From assembly GCA_018266475.1 (NCBI GenBank), contig JAFEAI010000281.1, forward strand, positions 1 through 56,891: a stretch of DNA of 56,891 nucleotides. Direction: 5' to 3'. Shown piece after piece: positions 44,422 to 51,703 of this stretch. This DNA is from Bacteroidota bacterium. Its GTDB lineage: Bacteria > Bacteroidota > Bacteroidia > Flavobacteriales_F > PHOS-HE28. The notes beneath the pieces are model-generated. The model was given only the letters and a program-made list of their open reading frames with translations. It was not told the DNA's origin and made no database searches. The first letter of the stretch is position 1; every line of letters starts with the position of its first letter. Position numbers and translations under genes: made by a program.

Positions 44422-44683
44422 AGCCCCCTTGGGCATTCAGCGACCGGCCATGCCTGTTGGGCGGAGCGGCGCTGCATGCACGCCCGGCAAGCTGCACAAA
44501 GCACCTCAGGGCAAATGCCCCCCACTGGGATGGTCCGTTTTGCGGTGATCACCTCTGCGCCGGTCCCGCCCATTTGCACAGAGGCGGCCTTTGCCGCAGT
44601 AGTCCTGTACCGCCCCCCCCCCCGGCAAGACCAGTGCCCCGCCACTGCAGGCCCTCTTCCGCCCCGAAGGGGCCGGCCCGCCA
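44422..44683. other. Intergenic region with a C11 tract
   Basis: No gene supported between the adaptor stop and the convergent glycosyltransferase. An uninterrupted run of eleven C (44613-44623) is present, a slippage-prone site, but not inside a recognisable frame. Confidence 0.6.
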
Positions 44684-45805
44684 TCAGCAACGCGTTGGGC
44701 CGTCCCCGGCCGATCCGGCCATGTTGCCTGAATCCAGAAGCTGAGCTGTGAACCCAACATGGCCTGCGAACATGCCCATGGGGCTGGCCTCCCCTTGATC
44801 ACCCGGCTGGCCCACCATTTTACAGAAGGCGCTCAACACTTCATCCACCACGCTGCGTGCATTGTCGGGATAGTTGACAGGAATGCGGGGGCCGCTCTTC
44901 AGCCATGCAGTAAGCGCCTCCAGGTTTTCGGGGTGCAGGCGGGGGATCGATGGCACTCCCAGCTTGGCCAGGGCCGCCGCATTGCAGTATTGCTCATATT
45001 GGCCAGCCATGGGGGTGACCAAGAGCCTCTTGCCGAGGTAGAGCGCCTCCGCCGGCGTCTCGAAACCGGCACCGCACAAGACGCCTGAGCTATTGGCCAT
45101 GCTTCGCACGAACTGATCATCCTGCACCGGCGAAACACGGACATTGCCATAAGCATATGCCCTGCGGGCCCGCTTGCTGAACACTTCCCAGCCCGTACCG
45201 CCGATCTTCGAGAGGACCTCGATGACCGCCTTGTCCGAATAGGACGGCAGGTACACCGTAATGTGGCCGTGATCCTGGATGCGGCATTCACGCACGGCCC
45301 GGCGGATCACCGGGGTGAAAATGTTTCGGTCATACCGCGCGAAATGGAAGCCGAACGCCTTCCGCGCAGGGGCAAAATGACGGAGTATTGCCATTCCGGC
45401 ACGATGGGCCACAAGGGGTTGGGGGGCCATGTCATTCAGCACTGCGGCCTGGTGGCTCAGGCTGATGCACGGCACGTTCCGCCATCGGGCAGCCCAGGCG
45501 GAAACCGGCTCAAAATCGTTCACCACCAGGTCATAATCCTCCACCGGAAGCCTCTTGACCTCCCCGATGAAATCACCCTGAAAGGCAGCACGCAAGGTGG
45601 CCCACCGGTCAACGCCGCCCTTGCGGTCCACTACAAGGCCCAAACCCGTGCAGCGGTGCCTTACGGAGAACGGCAATGCCACATCCACCTGGGTGCCGCT
45701 CACGAGCACCTCCACCCTGGCATGGCGCATGAAGTGGGGCAGCACTTCGGCGGCACGGCACATGTGTCCGTTCCCGGTACCTTGGATGGCATACAGGATT
45801 TTCAT
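44684..45805 (-). CDS. Glycosyltransferase of the GT1/GT28-like type
   Basis: 373 residues from MKILYAIQGTGNGHMCRAAEVLPHF. The acceptor domain has the GNGHxxR-like motif after strand 1, and VEDYDLVVNDFEPVSAWAARW. The donor-binding half has VRSMANSSGVLCGAGFETPAEALYLGKRLLVTPMAGQYEQYCNAAAL, the classic GxGFxTxxEAL...P..GQ.EQ signature. Its gene overlaps the LpxH-like phosphatase by 4 nt, suggesting a lipid or LPS-related role. The C-terminal 40 residues (GQPGDQGEASPMGM...) look disordered. Confidence 0.87.
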   Translation of the reverse strand: MKILYAIQGTGNGHMCRAAEVLPHFMRHARVEVLVSGTQVDVALPFSVRHRCTGLGLVVDRKGGVDRWATLRAAFQGDFIGEVKRLPVEDYDLVVNDFEPVSAWAARWRNVPCISLSHQAAVLNDMAPQPLVAHRAGMAILRHFAPARKAFGFHFARYDRNIFTPVIRRAVRECRIQDHGHITVYLPSYSDKAVIEVLSKIGGTGWEVFSKRARRAYAYGNVRVSPVQDDQFVRSMANSSGVLCGAGFETPAEALYLGKRLLVTPMAGQYEQYCNAAALAKLGVPSIPRLHPENLEALTAWLKSGPRIPVNYPDNARSVVDEVLSAFCKMVGQPGDQGEASPMGMFAGHVGFTAQLLDSGNMAGSAGDGPTRC

Positions 45806-46710
45806 GTGCTGGCCTGGAATGGAGCGCGCTCCACCGTACACAGTTCCGCAACCAATGCGGTAAAAAGCTCATGTGGACTGTGCGCGGCCCGGGTCAGTTC
45901 ATGGTCGTCCTCACCGGCGTCCAACCTTCCTTTTGCCACCGGGTCATCCGCATAGCGGTAAATGTTCCATTGCCCGCCGTTGTATTCCAGCGCGGTCAGG
46001 TTCTCCACCCAATCACCGGAGTTCAGGTAGAGCACTGAACGGCCCTGCTCATCCTGCAGATGCCGCATGGCTGGCTGATGGATATGGCCGCAGATCACTT
46101 GGTCGTAGTGGTTGTCCAGCGCAATGAGCGCGGCCGTGCCCTCAAAATCATTGATGTACTTCACCGCGCTCTTCACGCTGTTCTTGATCTTGCGTGACAG
46201 CGAAATGCGCCCGCCGCCAAAGAGCCGGCTTACCCGGTTGAAGAACGTGTTGAGCAGGATCAGCAGGTCGTAGCCATGGCCGCCCAACTTCGCCAGCCAA
46301 CGGCTGTGCCGCATGGTCACATCAAACACATCGCCGTGGAAGAACCAGGCCTTCTGCCCGTCAAGTTCCAACACCACCTTGTTCAGCAAATGCAGGCCGC
46401 CAAGTTCGAAGCCCGAGAATTTCCGGAACAGTTCATCGTGGTTCCCGGTGATGTAGTACACCTGCGTACCCTTGGCAAGCATTGATGTAATGCTTTTGAT
46501 CACCTTGATATGTGCGGGCGGGAAGTAGCGTTTGTTGAACTGCCATATATCAACGATGTCCCCGTTCAGCACCAAGGTGCGCGGACGCACCGTACGCAAG
46601 TAATTGAGCAGTTCTTCCGCCCGGCAACCATAGGTGCCCAGGTGAACGTCACTGATCACAACAAGTTCAACGTCACGCTTACGGTTGTTTTCCTTGTGGG
46701 GCAATTCCAT
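45802..46710 (-). CDS. LpxH-like UDP-2,3-diacylglucosamine diphosphatase/metallophosphoesterase
   Basis: 302 residues with the calcineurin-like order: ISDVHLGT, LNGDIVDIWQF, YITGNHDELF, WFFHGDVFDV and CGHIHQP. It also has the extended region around FNRVSRLFGGGRISLSRKIKNSVKSAVKYINDFE that is shared by LpxH-like family members of Bacteroidota. LpxH yields lipid X in lipid A synthesis. The C-terminal tail is Asp/His-rich. Overlaps the glycosyltransferase gene by 4 nt (ATGA), so the two are coupled. Confidence 0.88.
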   Translation of the reverse strand: MELPHKENNRKRDVELVVISDVHLGTYGCRAEELLNYLRTVRPRTLVLNGDIVDIWQFNKRYFPPAHIKVIKSITSMLAKGTQVYYITGNHDELFRKFSGFELGGLHLLNKVVLELDGQKAWFFHGDVFDVTMRHSRWLAKLGGHGYDLLILLNTFFNRVSRLFGGGRISLSRKIKNSVKSAVKYINDFEGTAALIALDNHYDQVICGHIHQPAMRHLQDEQGRSVLYLNSGDWVENLTALEYNGGQWNIYRYADDPVAKGRLDAGEDDHELTRAAHSPHELFTALVAELCTVERAPFQAST

Positions 46711-46715
46711 GGCCG

Positions 46716-46723
46716 CAAAGCAA
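46716..46723 (-). promoter_or_regulatory. -7-like element of the LpxH-like operon
   Basis: TTGCTTTG on the minus strand, 5 nt before the start at 46710; keeps the TTTG half of the consensus. Confidence 0.35.
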
Positions 46724-47155
46724 AATGCCCGGCATTATGGCCGCATTAAGCGCAATGCAACATTCCGTTTGCAGGGCAATAACCCCTTGTTACCCGGATG
46801 CTCCCGCAGGGGCCCTGTTCCATCCTCAGGACATGCGCCCCCCGCAGCCGTTCGTGCCGTTCGCCCTGGATCATGCAGCAGCGGACGCAGGCAGGTCCGG
46901 GCCCGGCATGCATCGGGGCCGGCCGGCTAAAGGCCCTTGGATCTTCCTCCGGCCCGAGCGGCAGGGAATGCCGGCATGAGATCATTCCCCGCAGGGATGG
47001 CCCATGGGCGGAAACACCGCCCCCCCTGCCGCGAACCGGGGCTTTGAACCGGTGGCAAGTGCGGTCCGGAATGCCCAGGCGCTTGCCATCGCCGCCTTCC
47101 TGTTGATCTTTGCCCCTGGCCTTCCCTCTCGCCCACTTCAACCAAACCGCTCTGG
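46724..47155. other. Intergenic region without a supported gene
   Basis: Divergent region of over 400 nt between the minus LpxH-like gene and the plus rsmE. Open frames exist on both strands only because of high GC and lack family features. A GATCTTTG box at 47104-47111 could be a distal -7 element for rsmE, 44 nt before its ATG. Nothing else recognised. Confidence 0.5.
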
Positions 47156-47857
47156 ATGCACCTCTTCCACTGTGCCGACCTCGGCCCCGCGCTCGTGGAG
47201 GTCCCGGATGAGGAAGCGCATCATGCAATGAACGTACTGCGCCTTTCCCCGGGAGCAGCCATCGGCCTGTTGGACGGGAGGGGCGGATATGCCGAGGCGG
47301 TACTGCAGGAAGCCACGAAGCGAAAATGTGTGGCGCGCATTCTGCGCAGGGAAACCGCCGCACCGGAGCGCAAAGCGCGCATCCACCTTGCCGTGGCGCC
47401 CACCAAGCAGATGGAACGCTTCGAGTGGTTCCTGGAAAAAGCAACGGAGATCGGCGTGGACCGCATTACGCCGCTGATGACACATCGCACGGAGCGGGGC
47501 AAATTGCGGCACGACCGCCTGGAGCGCGTGCTGGTGGGCGCCATGAAGCAGAGCCAACGCCGCTGGCTTCCGCAGTTGGACGGGCTTACCGGCCTTGCCG
47601 ACCTTGTGAAGGTAGCCGCACCCCAGCGCCTGTTCGGTTGGTGTGAAGGCGAACACCGTGCATTGGCCGCCACCTACCGGCCCGATCAGGATGCACTGCT
47701 CCTGATCGGGCCGGAAGGCGACTTTACCGCGGAGGAAGCGGACCTGCTCTTTGCGCACGGCTTTGCGGCCATAAGCCTTGGCAACGCCCGCCTGCGCACG
47801 GAAACCGCCGCCATCGCCGCCTGCACGTGGATGAATTTCGCGCAACTGGCGGAATAA
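47156..47857 (+). CDS. rsmE: 16S rRNA (uracil(1498)-N3)-methyltransferase
   Basis: Methylates U1498 of 16S rRNA using SAM. 233 residues: an N-terminal PUA-like part (EAHHAMNVLRLSPGAAIGLLDGRGG) and a SPOUT knot with QMERFEWFLEKATEIGVDRITPLMTHRTE, the LLIGPEGDFTAEEADLL loop and SLGNARLRTETAAIAA. Length and motif order are typical. No operon partner; the next gene has its own promoter. Confidence 0.95.
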   Translation: MHLFHCADLGPALVEVPDEEAHHAMNVLRLSPGAAIGLLDGRGGYAEAVLQEATKRKCVARILRRETAAPERKARIHLAVAPTKQMERFEWFLEKATEIGVDRITPLMTHRTERGKLRHDRLERVLVGAMKQSQRRWLPQLDGLTGLADLVKVAAPQRLFGWCEGEHRALAATYRPDQDALLLIGPEGDFTAEEADLLFAHGFAAISLGNARLRTETAAIAACTWMNFAQLAE

Positions 47858-47862
47858 CTTTG
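47855..47862 (+). promoter_or_regulatory. -7 promoter element of DUF4159 gene
   Basis: TAACTTTG is an exact TAnnTTTG match, 20 nt before ATG 47883, and overlaps the rsmE stop. Confidence 0.65.
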
Positions 47863-47882
47863 CCCTCCCGCCCACCATCGGG

Positions 47883-48554
47883 ATGAAACACATGCTCCGC
47901 CGCGTCCTTTCCAGCATCCTTGTGGCCTTTGCCCTGCTTCCCGCGCAGGCCCAAGGCACCTATCAACTGGCCGTGCTGAAATACAACGGCGGCGGCGACT
48001 GGTACGCCAACCCCACTGCGGTGCCCAACCTGGTGAAGTACTGCAACCAGCAGTTGGGCATGAACATGGGCACGGACGTGCCGAACGTGGACGTGGGCAG
48101 CCCCGACATCTTCAACTACCCCTGGCTGGACGTCACCGGCCACGGCAACATCACCTTCAGCCCGCAGGAGGCGCAAAACCTGCGCAACTACCTCATCGGC
48201 GGCGGCTTCCTGCACATTAGCGACAACTACGGAATAAATCCGTTCATCCGCCCGGCGCTGAAGCTGGTCTTTCCCGAGCTGGACCTGGTGGAGCTCCCCT
48301 TCGCCCACCCCATCTACCACCAGAAGTACGACTTCCCCAAGGGCCTGCCAAAGATCCATGAGCACAACGGCAAACCCGCCCAAGGCTTCGCCCTGGTTTG
48401 GGAAGGGCGCGTGGTATGCTTCTACGATTACGAATGCGACCTGGGCGACGGATGGGAGGACCCCGAAGTACACAACGATCCGCCCGAACTGCACCGCAAA
48501 GCCCTGGAGATGGGCGCCAACATGGTGCAGTACGTGTTTAGCGGCGCGGAGTGA
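47883..48554 (+). CDS. DUF4159 domain protein, secreted
   Basis: 223 residues. Signal peptide MKHMLRRVLSSILVAFALLPAQAQ. The DUF4159 domain has LKYNGGGDWYANPTAVPNLVKYCNQQLGM, a GGFLHISDNYG segment like the GG(F/L)xxxDD of glutamine-amidotransferase-like folds, LVELPFAHPIYHQKYDFPKGLPKIHEHNG and CFYDYECDLGDGWEDPE. These proteins fold like the class I glutamine amidotransferase superfamily but lack the catalytic triad. In other genomes they lie beside MoxR/von Willebrand clusters; none is here. Confidence 0.88.
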   Translation: MKHMLRRVLSSILVAFALLPAQAQGTYQLAVLKYNGGGDWYANPTAVPNLVKYCNQQLGMNMGTDVPNVDVGSPDIFNYPWLDVTGHGNITFSPQEAQNLRNYLIGGGFLHISDNYGINPFIRPALKLVFPELDLVELPFAHPIYHQKYDFPKGLPKIHEHNGKPAQGFALVWEGRVVCFYDYECDLGDGWEDPEVHNDPPELHRKALEMGANMVQYVFSGAE

Positions 48555-48563
48555 AGCAGCGCG

Positions 48564-49226
48564 CTACAGGGGTTGCGGGGCCACGGCACCGCGCCGCATG
48601 GCCTCCCCCATCGCCCCGGCAACCTCCACCGCCTTGGTAAGCACCATGATGTGCTCCCCGCCTTTCACCACATGGTCCACCGGGAACCGCAGCGGGATCA
48701 CATGGTCGTTATCACCGTGGATGCGATACACCGGCCCTCGCCATGGTGACCCCTTCCAACGCAGCACCGCTTCCAGCCCGCTGCGGATCTTATCGGCACC
48801 TTGGGACCCGGCCATGTCCCACAGCAGCCCGTCGATTTCGCCCGGCCGTGGGCCAAGCATCTGCTTCAATGGCCACGCCATGCGCATGGAGCGCGTGCGC
48901 ACCAGGTTCCACAAGTGCAGCCTGCTGGCCCAGCGCACGTACTGCGGCCATTCGCGCGGCCCCGTCCAGGAGGAGACCAGGACCACCATCTCCGGTTTTG
49001 TGATCACCGCCAGTTCCTGCGCCACCATGCCGCCCATGCTCACGCCGGCGAGCACATGCGGGCGCGAGGCATCCACCTCCCGGCTCATTTCAGCAGCCAA
49101 TTCATGCAGGGTACAACCCTTGGCGAAGTGCGGCCACTCCAGCACCTTCACCTCCATGTCCGGCAGTTGCAGGCGGGAGAACAGCCGATGATCGCAACCC
49201 ACGCCGGGCAACAGGTACAGAACCAT
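48564..49226 (-). CDS. Alpha/beta hydrolase
   Basis: 220 residues. Nucleophile elbow GVSMGGMVAQ (Ser63), acid in IHGDNDHVIPLRF and catalytic His in GGEHIMVLTKA complete the triad. The oxyanion region is near LLPGVGCDHRLFSRL. No signal peptide. The lid is short; substrates cannot be assigned. Convergent with the DUF4159 gene, 9 nt apart, and divergent from the small frame at 49225. Confidence 0.85.
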   Translation of the reverse strand: MVLYLLPGVGCDHRLFSRLQLPDMEVKVLEWPHFAKGCTLHELAAEMSREVDASRPHVLAGVSMGGMVAQELAVITKPEMVVLVSSWTGPREWPQYVRWASRLHLWNLVRTRSMRMAWPLKQMLGPRPGEIDGLLWDMAGSQGADKIRSGLEAVLRWKGSPWRGPVYRIHGDNDHVIPLRFPVDHVVKGGEHIMVLTKAVEVAGAMGEAMRRGAVAPQPL

Positions 49227-49477
49227 GCCGGCAAAGTTGCGGCCCGTGTCACAAATTCGGGGAATCGTTCAAGCTGCACAAGCGCCTCAACGTCGCCAAG
49301 GGCGCCACCCGCCTGTTCAACTTCTTCGAGGTGAGCGTTCACCTGATGCAGGTGATGGCCTGCGCCTGCGGGCACAACCAGCTCAACCTGTTCAACAAGG
49401 AGGATATTTCCAGCTGGCACAAGGAACTGGCGGAACTGGCCGGGATCGAATGGTCCGGGTTTGACCCGGGGCGATAA
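49225..49477 (+). pseudogene. Small conserved-looking protein, probable frameshift
   Basis: The frame ending at 49477 reads KLHKRLNVAKGATRLFNFFE, then VSVHLMQVMACACGHNQLNL and SSWHKELAELAGIEW with strongly G/C third positions, so it looks coding, but it has no start codon in that frame. ATG 49225 starts a different frame (MPAKLRPVSQIR). Skipping one G in the GGGG run at 49258-49261 would join them into a protein of about 83 residues. I do not recognise the family. Either a real frameshift or an assembly error. Confidence 0.5.
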
Positions 49478-49574
49478 GGGGCGCATGAAGCCTGCCTACT
49501 TCACCTTCCAGCATGACCAGGTAGGCGCCCGCGTTGGGCTGGCGCGATTGGCGTAGTCCAAGTCCTTCATGACC

Positions 49575-49582
49575 TATCTTTG
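49575..49582 (+). promoter_or_regulatory. -7 promoter element upstream of the antitoxin
   Basis: TATCTTTG is an exact TAnnTTTG match; a TTGG at 49549 is at a fitting distance for a -33 element. It ends 17 nt before the TTG start. Confidence 0.6.
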
Positions 49583-49599
49583 CATGCCTGTATAAGGCA

Positions 49600-49812
49600 T
49601 TGGACATCAACCGGGAAAAGCTCACCCTCATGGGCGTGCAGTTCCCTGACCTCCGATCGTTGGAACGCACGGCAACCGCAATGGCCAGCAATATGTTCGA
49701 AGGGTTCGAGCCTTCCAGGGAGTTGATCCAGCTCTACCTGGAATGGAAGGATGGCGGCATCACCGATGCAGAACTGGTGGCCGAGCTCCATTCCATCTAC
49801 GATGGAAAATGA
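49600..49812 (+). CDS. VbhA-like Fic antitoxin
   Basis: 70 residues from TTG 49600, or 60 from ATG 49630. The central ASNMFEGFEPSRELIQLYLE matches VbhA-type antitoxins, and SNMFEG (Ser30, Glu34, Gly35) fits the inhibitory (S/T)xxxE(G/N) motif whose Glu blocks ATP in the Fic active site. The C-terminal helix GGITDAELVAELHSIY is also family-like. It silences a Fic AMP-transferase. The toxin ATG at 49802 overlaps its end by 11 nt, the usual order, but the toxin is truncated. Confidence 0.7.
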   Translation: MDINREKLTLMGVQFPDLRSLERTATAMASNMFEGFEPSRELIQLYLEWKDGGITDAELVAELHSIYDGK

Positions 49813-49849
49813 ATACCGGTATATCGATCCCGTGTTTCACTCGGTGTAG
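49802..49849 (+). pseudogene. Truncated Fic toxin start
   Basis: Reads MENEYRYIDPVFHSV and then TAG. YxYIDP is the usual beginning of Fic-family toxins (commonly YIDPDYxYxDPxTGVLRN), so only the first 15 codons survive. What follows is unrelated sequence. It overlaps the antitoxin by 11 nt. Confidence 0.6.
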
Positions 49850-49869
49850 TGCGGTCCACTTCCTGCCGA

Positions 49870-49950
49870 AGCTCACCGGTAGAGGTGTTGCCTCGCGCGC
49901 CGAAGGGGATGCCGATCTCGGGCTTCGCCTTCTCTTCCCGGCTCACCTAA
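49870..49950. repeat. Palindrome-rich flank, left copy
   Basis: Contains CTCACCGG, GTTGCCTCG, a CGAAG...CTTCG hairpin around GATCTCGGG, and CCTTCTC before CCCGGCTCACC. The same skeleton (CTCACCG, GTTGGCCTCGGC, hairpin, CCCTTCTCGGTG) is seen at 51426-51490, in the same orientation. Confidence 0.45.
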
Positions 49951-50140
49951 TGTGGCTCCTGTATCGGTCGTATTCCGTTCCCGGTTATATTCGTTGGCTC
50001 AAAGCCATTCCGCCCAACCACCCCAATGGGAGCTTCACCACGTTACGCCTGTGGGCGCACCACCACCGGTCGCTTTAGGAGTTAGCTGCCATACAATGAC
50101 AACACCAAGAAAAAACAATCATAACTAAAACAAGGAAAAC

Positions 50141-51202
50141 ATGAAACGATTCTTCTTAAAAAGCGCGCTACCTGCTATCATTGCAATAGTGATGCTGACC
50201 ATTTCAACCAAGTCAGAAGCCTGTACCAGAGTTGTATACAAAGGTCCAAACGGTACTGTTATCACTGCACGAAGTATGGATTTTTCAATGGAGATACCCG
50301 CAAATATATGGCAATTTCCACGTGGTATAAAACGAGAGGGACAAACCGGAGCAAACACAGTTAAGTGGACCTCCAAATACGGAAGCATTGTTGTCAGTTC
50401 GTGGGATATTGCTGTTTCTGACGGGATGAACGAGAAAGGACTTAATGCGAATATGTTATGGTTGAACAATTCAAAGTACCCACCATTTGAAAAAGATGGA
50501 AACTCGAAAGGGCTTGCAGTATCGTTATGGGCACAATATGCGTTGGATAATTTCGCCACTGTGAAAGAAGCGGTTGAACAATTCAGAAAAGAAGAATTTG
50601 TTGTGGTTACGGACTTTATACCCGGAACAGATAAATATACGACTATCCACCTTTCATTGTCCGACCCAACAGGAGACAATGCAATCCTTGAATACATCAA
50701 CGGAAAATTGGTGATTCATCACGACCCTTCCTATACGGTAATGACCAATGACCCAATCTTTGAGGAACAATTGGCCATCAATGAATATTGGAAAGAAATA
50801 CCCGGCAAAATTTTCCTTCCAGGCACCAATAGGGCTGCCGATAGGTTTGTACGTGCGTCTTATTATATCGACGCAATTCCACAAACCGACAATACTCGAG
50901 TTGCCGTAGCAAGTGTATTTAGCGTAATAAGAAATTGTTCTGTTCCCTATGGAATTTCCACCGAGGGATTTCCTAATTTATCGACAACCAGATGGAGAAT
51001 AGTCGCCGACCAAAAGAATATGGTTTACTATTTTGAAGATGCGCTAAGTCCCAATGCGGTATGGGTAGATTTTAAAAAATTGGACTTCAGCCAATCAACG
51101 GGAAAGGTAAAAAAACTCTCTTTGGACAAACAACAGATTTATGCCGGTGAAACATCCGATAAATTTGTTGTTACAAAACCATTTGTGTTCCAAGGAATTT
51201 AA
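50141..51202 (+). CDS. Linear amide C-N hydrolase, choloylglycine hydrolase/penicillin V acylase family
   Basis: 353 residues. Signal peptide (about 1-27) ends before CTRVVYKG; maturation would expose Cys28 as the N-terminal nucleophile of the Ntn fold. Family motifs: GTVITARSMDF, VVSSWDIAVSDGMNEKGLNANMLWL, NAILEYINGKLVIHHDPSYTVMTNDP, YIDAIPQT and RWRIVADQKNMVYYFEDAL. Members cleave bile salts, penicillin V or acyl-homoserine lactones. The gene is AT-rich (AAA, ATA, TTA codons) in a GC-rich genome, a clear sign of recent transfer. Periplasmic. Confidence 0.92.
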   Translation: MKRFFLKSALPAIIAIVMLTISTKSEACTRVVYKGPNGTVITARSMDFSMEIPANIWQFPRGIKREGQTGANTVKWTSKYGSIVVSSWDIAVSDGMNEKGLNANMLWLNNSKYPPFEKDGNSKGLAVSLWAQYALDNFATVKEAVEQFRKEEFVVVTDFIPGTDKYTTIHLSLSDPTGDNAILEYINGKLVIHHDPSYTVMTNDPIFEEQLAINEYWKEIPGKIFLPGTNRAADRFVRASYYIDAIPQTDNTRVAVASVFSVIRNCSVPYGISTEGFPNLSTTRWRIVADQKNMVYYFEDALSPNAVWVDFKKLDFSQSTGKVKKLSLDKQQIYAGETSDKFVVTKPFVFQGI

Positions 51203-51224
51203 CAATGGGATTAACTGTACGAGG

Positions 51225-51356
51225 AGCTAACGAGGTATTGCCGAAAACGGAGGTGAACAGCTTCCATTGGACGTTTGTGCAATGCTCGACTTTCGTTCTT
51301 CGATAGAACCCTTGTGCTGAAAATCCCCGCCTTCTGCAATACCTAAACCGTTATCC
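51225..51356 (+). other. attC-like recombination site
   Basis: R''-type core AGCTAAC (51225-51231) and R'-type core GTTATCC (51350-51356) enclose 132 bp. Next to the cores AGGTATTGC (51234-51242) pairs perfectly with GCAATACCT, and TAACG pairs with CGTTA, with a few unpaired bases, as in folded attC sites. The centre holds CAGC...GCTG arms. GTTATCC is not a perfect GTTRRRY match. Confidence 0.5.
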
Positions 51357-51703
51357 GATACCATAATAACCCTGAAAAACCAGGACGGTCCGGAATCGCT
51401 TTGCTGGCAATCGCTTTGCTGGGTTTCTCACCGCCTTTAGCGGTACCGTTGGCCTCGGCACGATAGCTACGGCTATCCCTTCTCGGTGAAACCCTTGCTG
51501 GCTGTGCGCTTCCGACCTTCGCTACGAACCCTACTGCATAATCCGGGTTCAAACCAACAAACAAGGGTAGCGCAAGGGCAGCATCTTCAGCCCTTGTAGG
51601 TCACGATCCTGCCCCATGCATCGTTGGTGCCCCCAGATGCCTTGGCGGGTGCATGCCAGTTGCACCGGTTGGCTGTGGTCCACGAACAGGTTTTTAAGCT
51701 CCC
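51357..51703. other. Palindromic non-coding flank, right copy
   Basis: After a 15-bp direct repeat (AATCGCTTTGCTGG in two copies around 51393-51420), GGGTTTCTCACCG and CGGTGAAACCC enclose a region with hairpin GATAGC-TACG-GCTATC. Related in outline to 49870-49950. The minus frame at 51343-51564 (73 codons) is a by-product of this structure. No gene is supported up to the hutH stop. Confidence 0.5.

Larger units (their letters stand above)
49533..50087 (+). mobile_element. Possible first integron-cassette-like segment
   Basis: GTTGGGC at 49533-49539 is the exact reverse complement of GCCCAAC at 50012-50018. The latter is followed by GTTAGCT at 50081-50087, as would be expected for a cassette with a 76-bp attC (50012-50087). 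The arms next to the core sites pair only weakly. It would carry the VbhA-like antitoxin and the fic remnant. Confidence 0.35.
50081..51356 (+). mobile_element. Candidate integron gene cassette with hydrolase gene
   Basis: The segment begins GTTAGCT (50081-50087) and its downstream element begins with the exact complement AGCTAAC (51225-51231). This relation is what a cassette shows when its circular form closes. It holds one gene in the same orientation and ends with the attC-like element. Base composition is far more AT-rich than the surroundings. No integrase gene is in the window, so it would be an integrase-less cluster (CALIN-type). Confidence 0.5.

Noticed and set aside
46746-47444. 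232-codon minus-strand frame before rsmE
   Set aside because: No coding signature; partly antisense to rsmE.
49490-49539. attC-like site left of the antitoxin
   Set aside because: GCCTAC/GTAGGC can pair, but no R''-type core (RYYYAAC) precedes it.
51343-51564. 73-codon minus-strand gene
   Set aside because: Composition and inverted repeats show it is a by-product of a palindromic element; it runs into the attC-like site.
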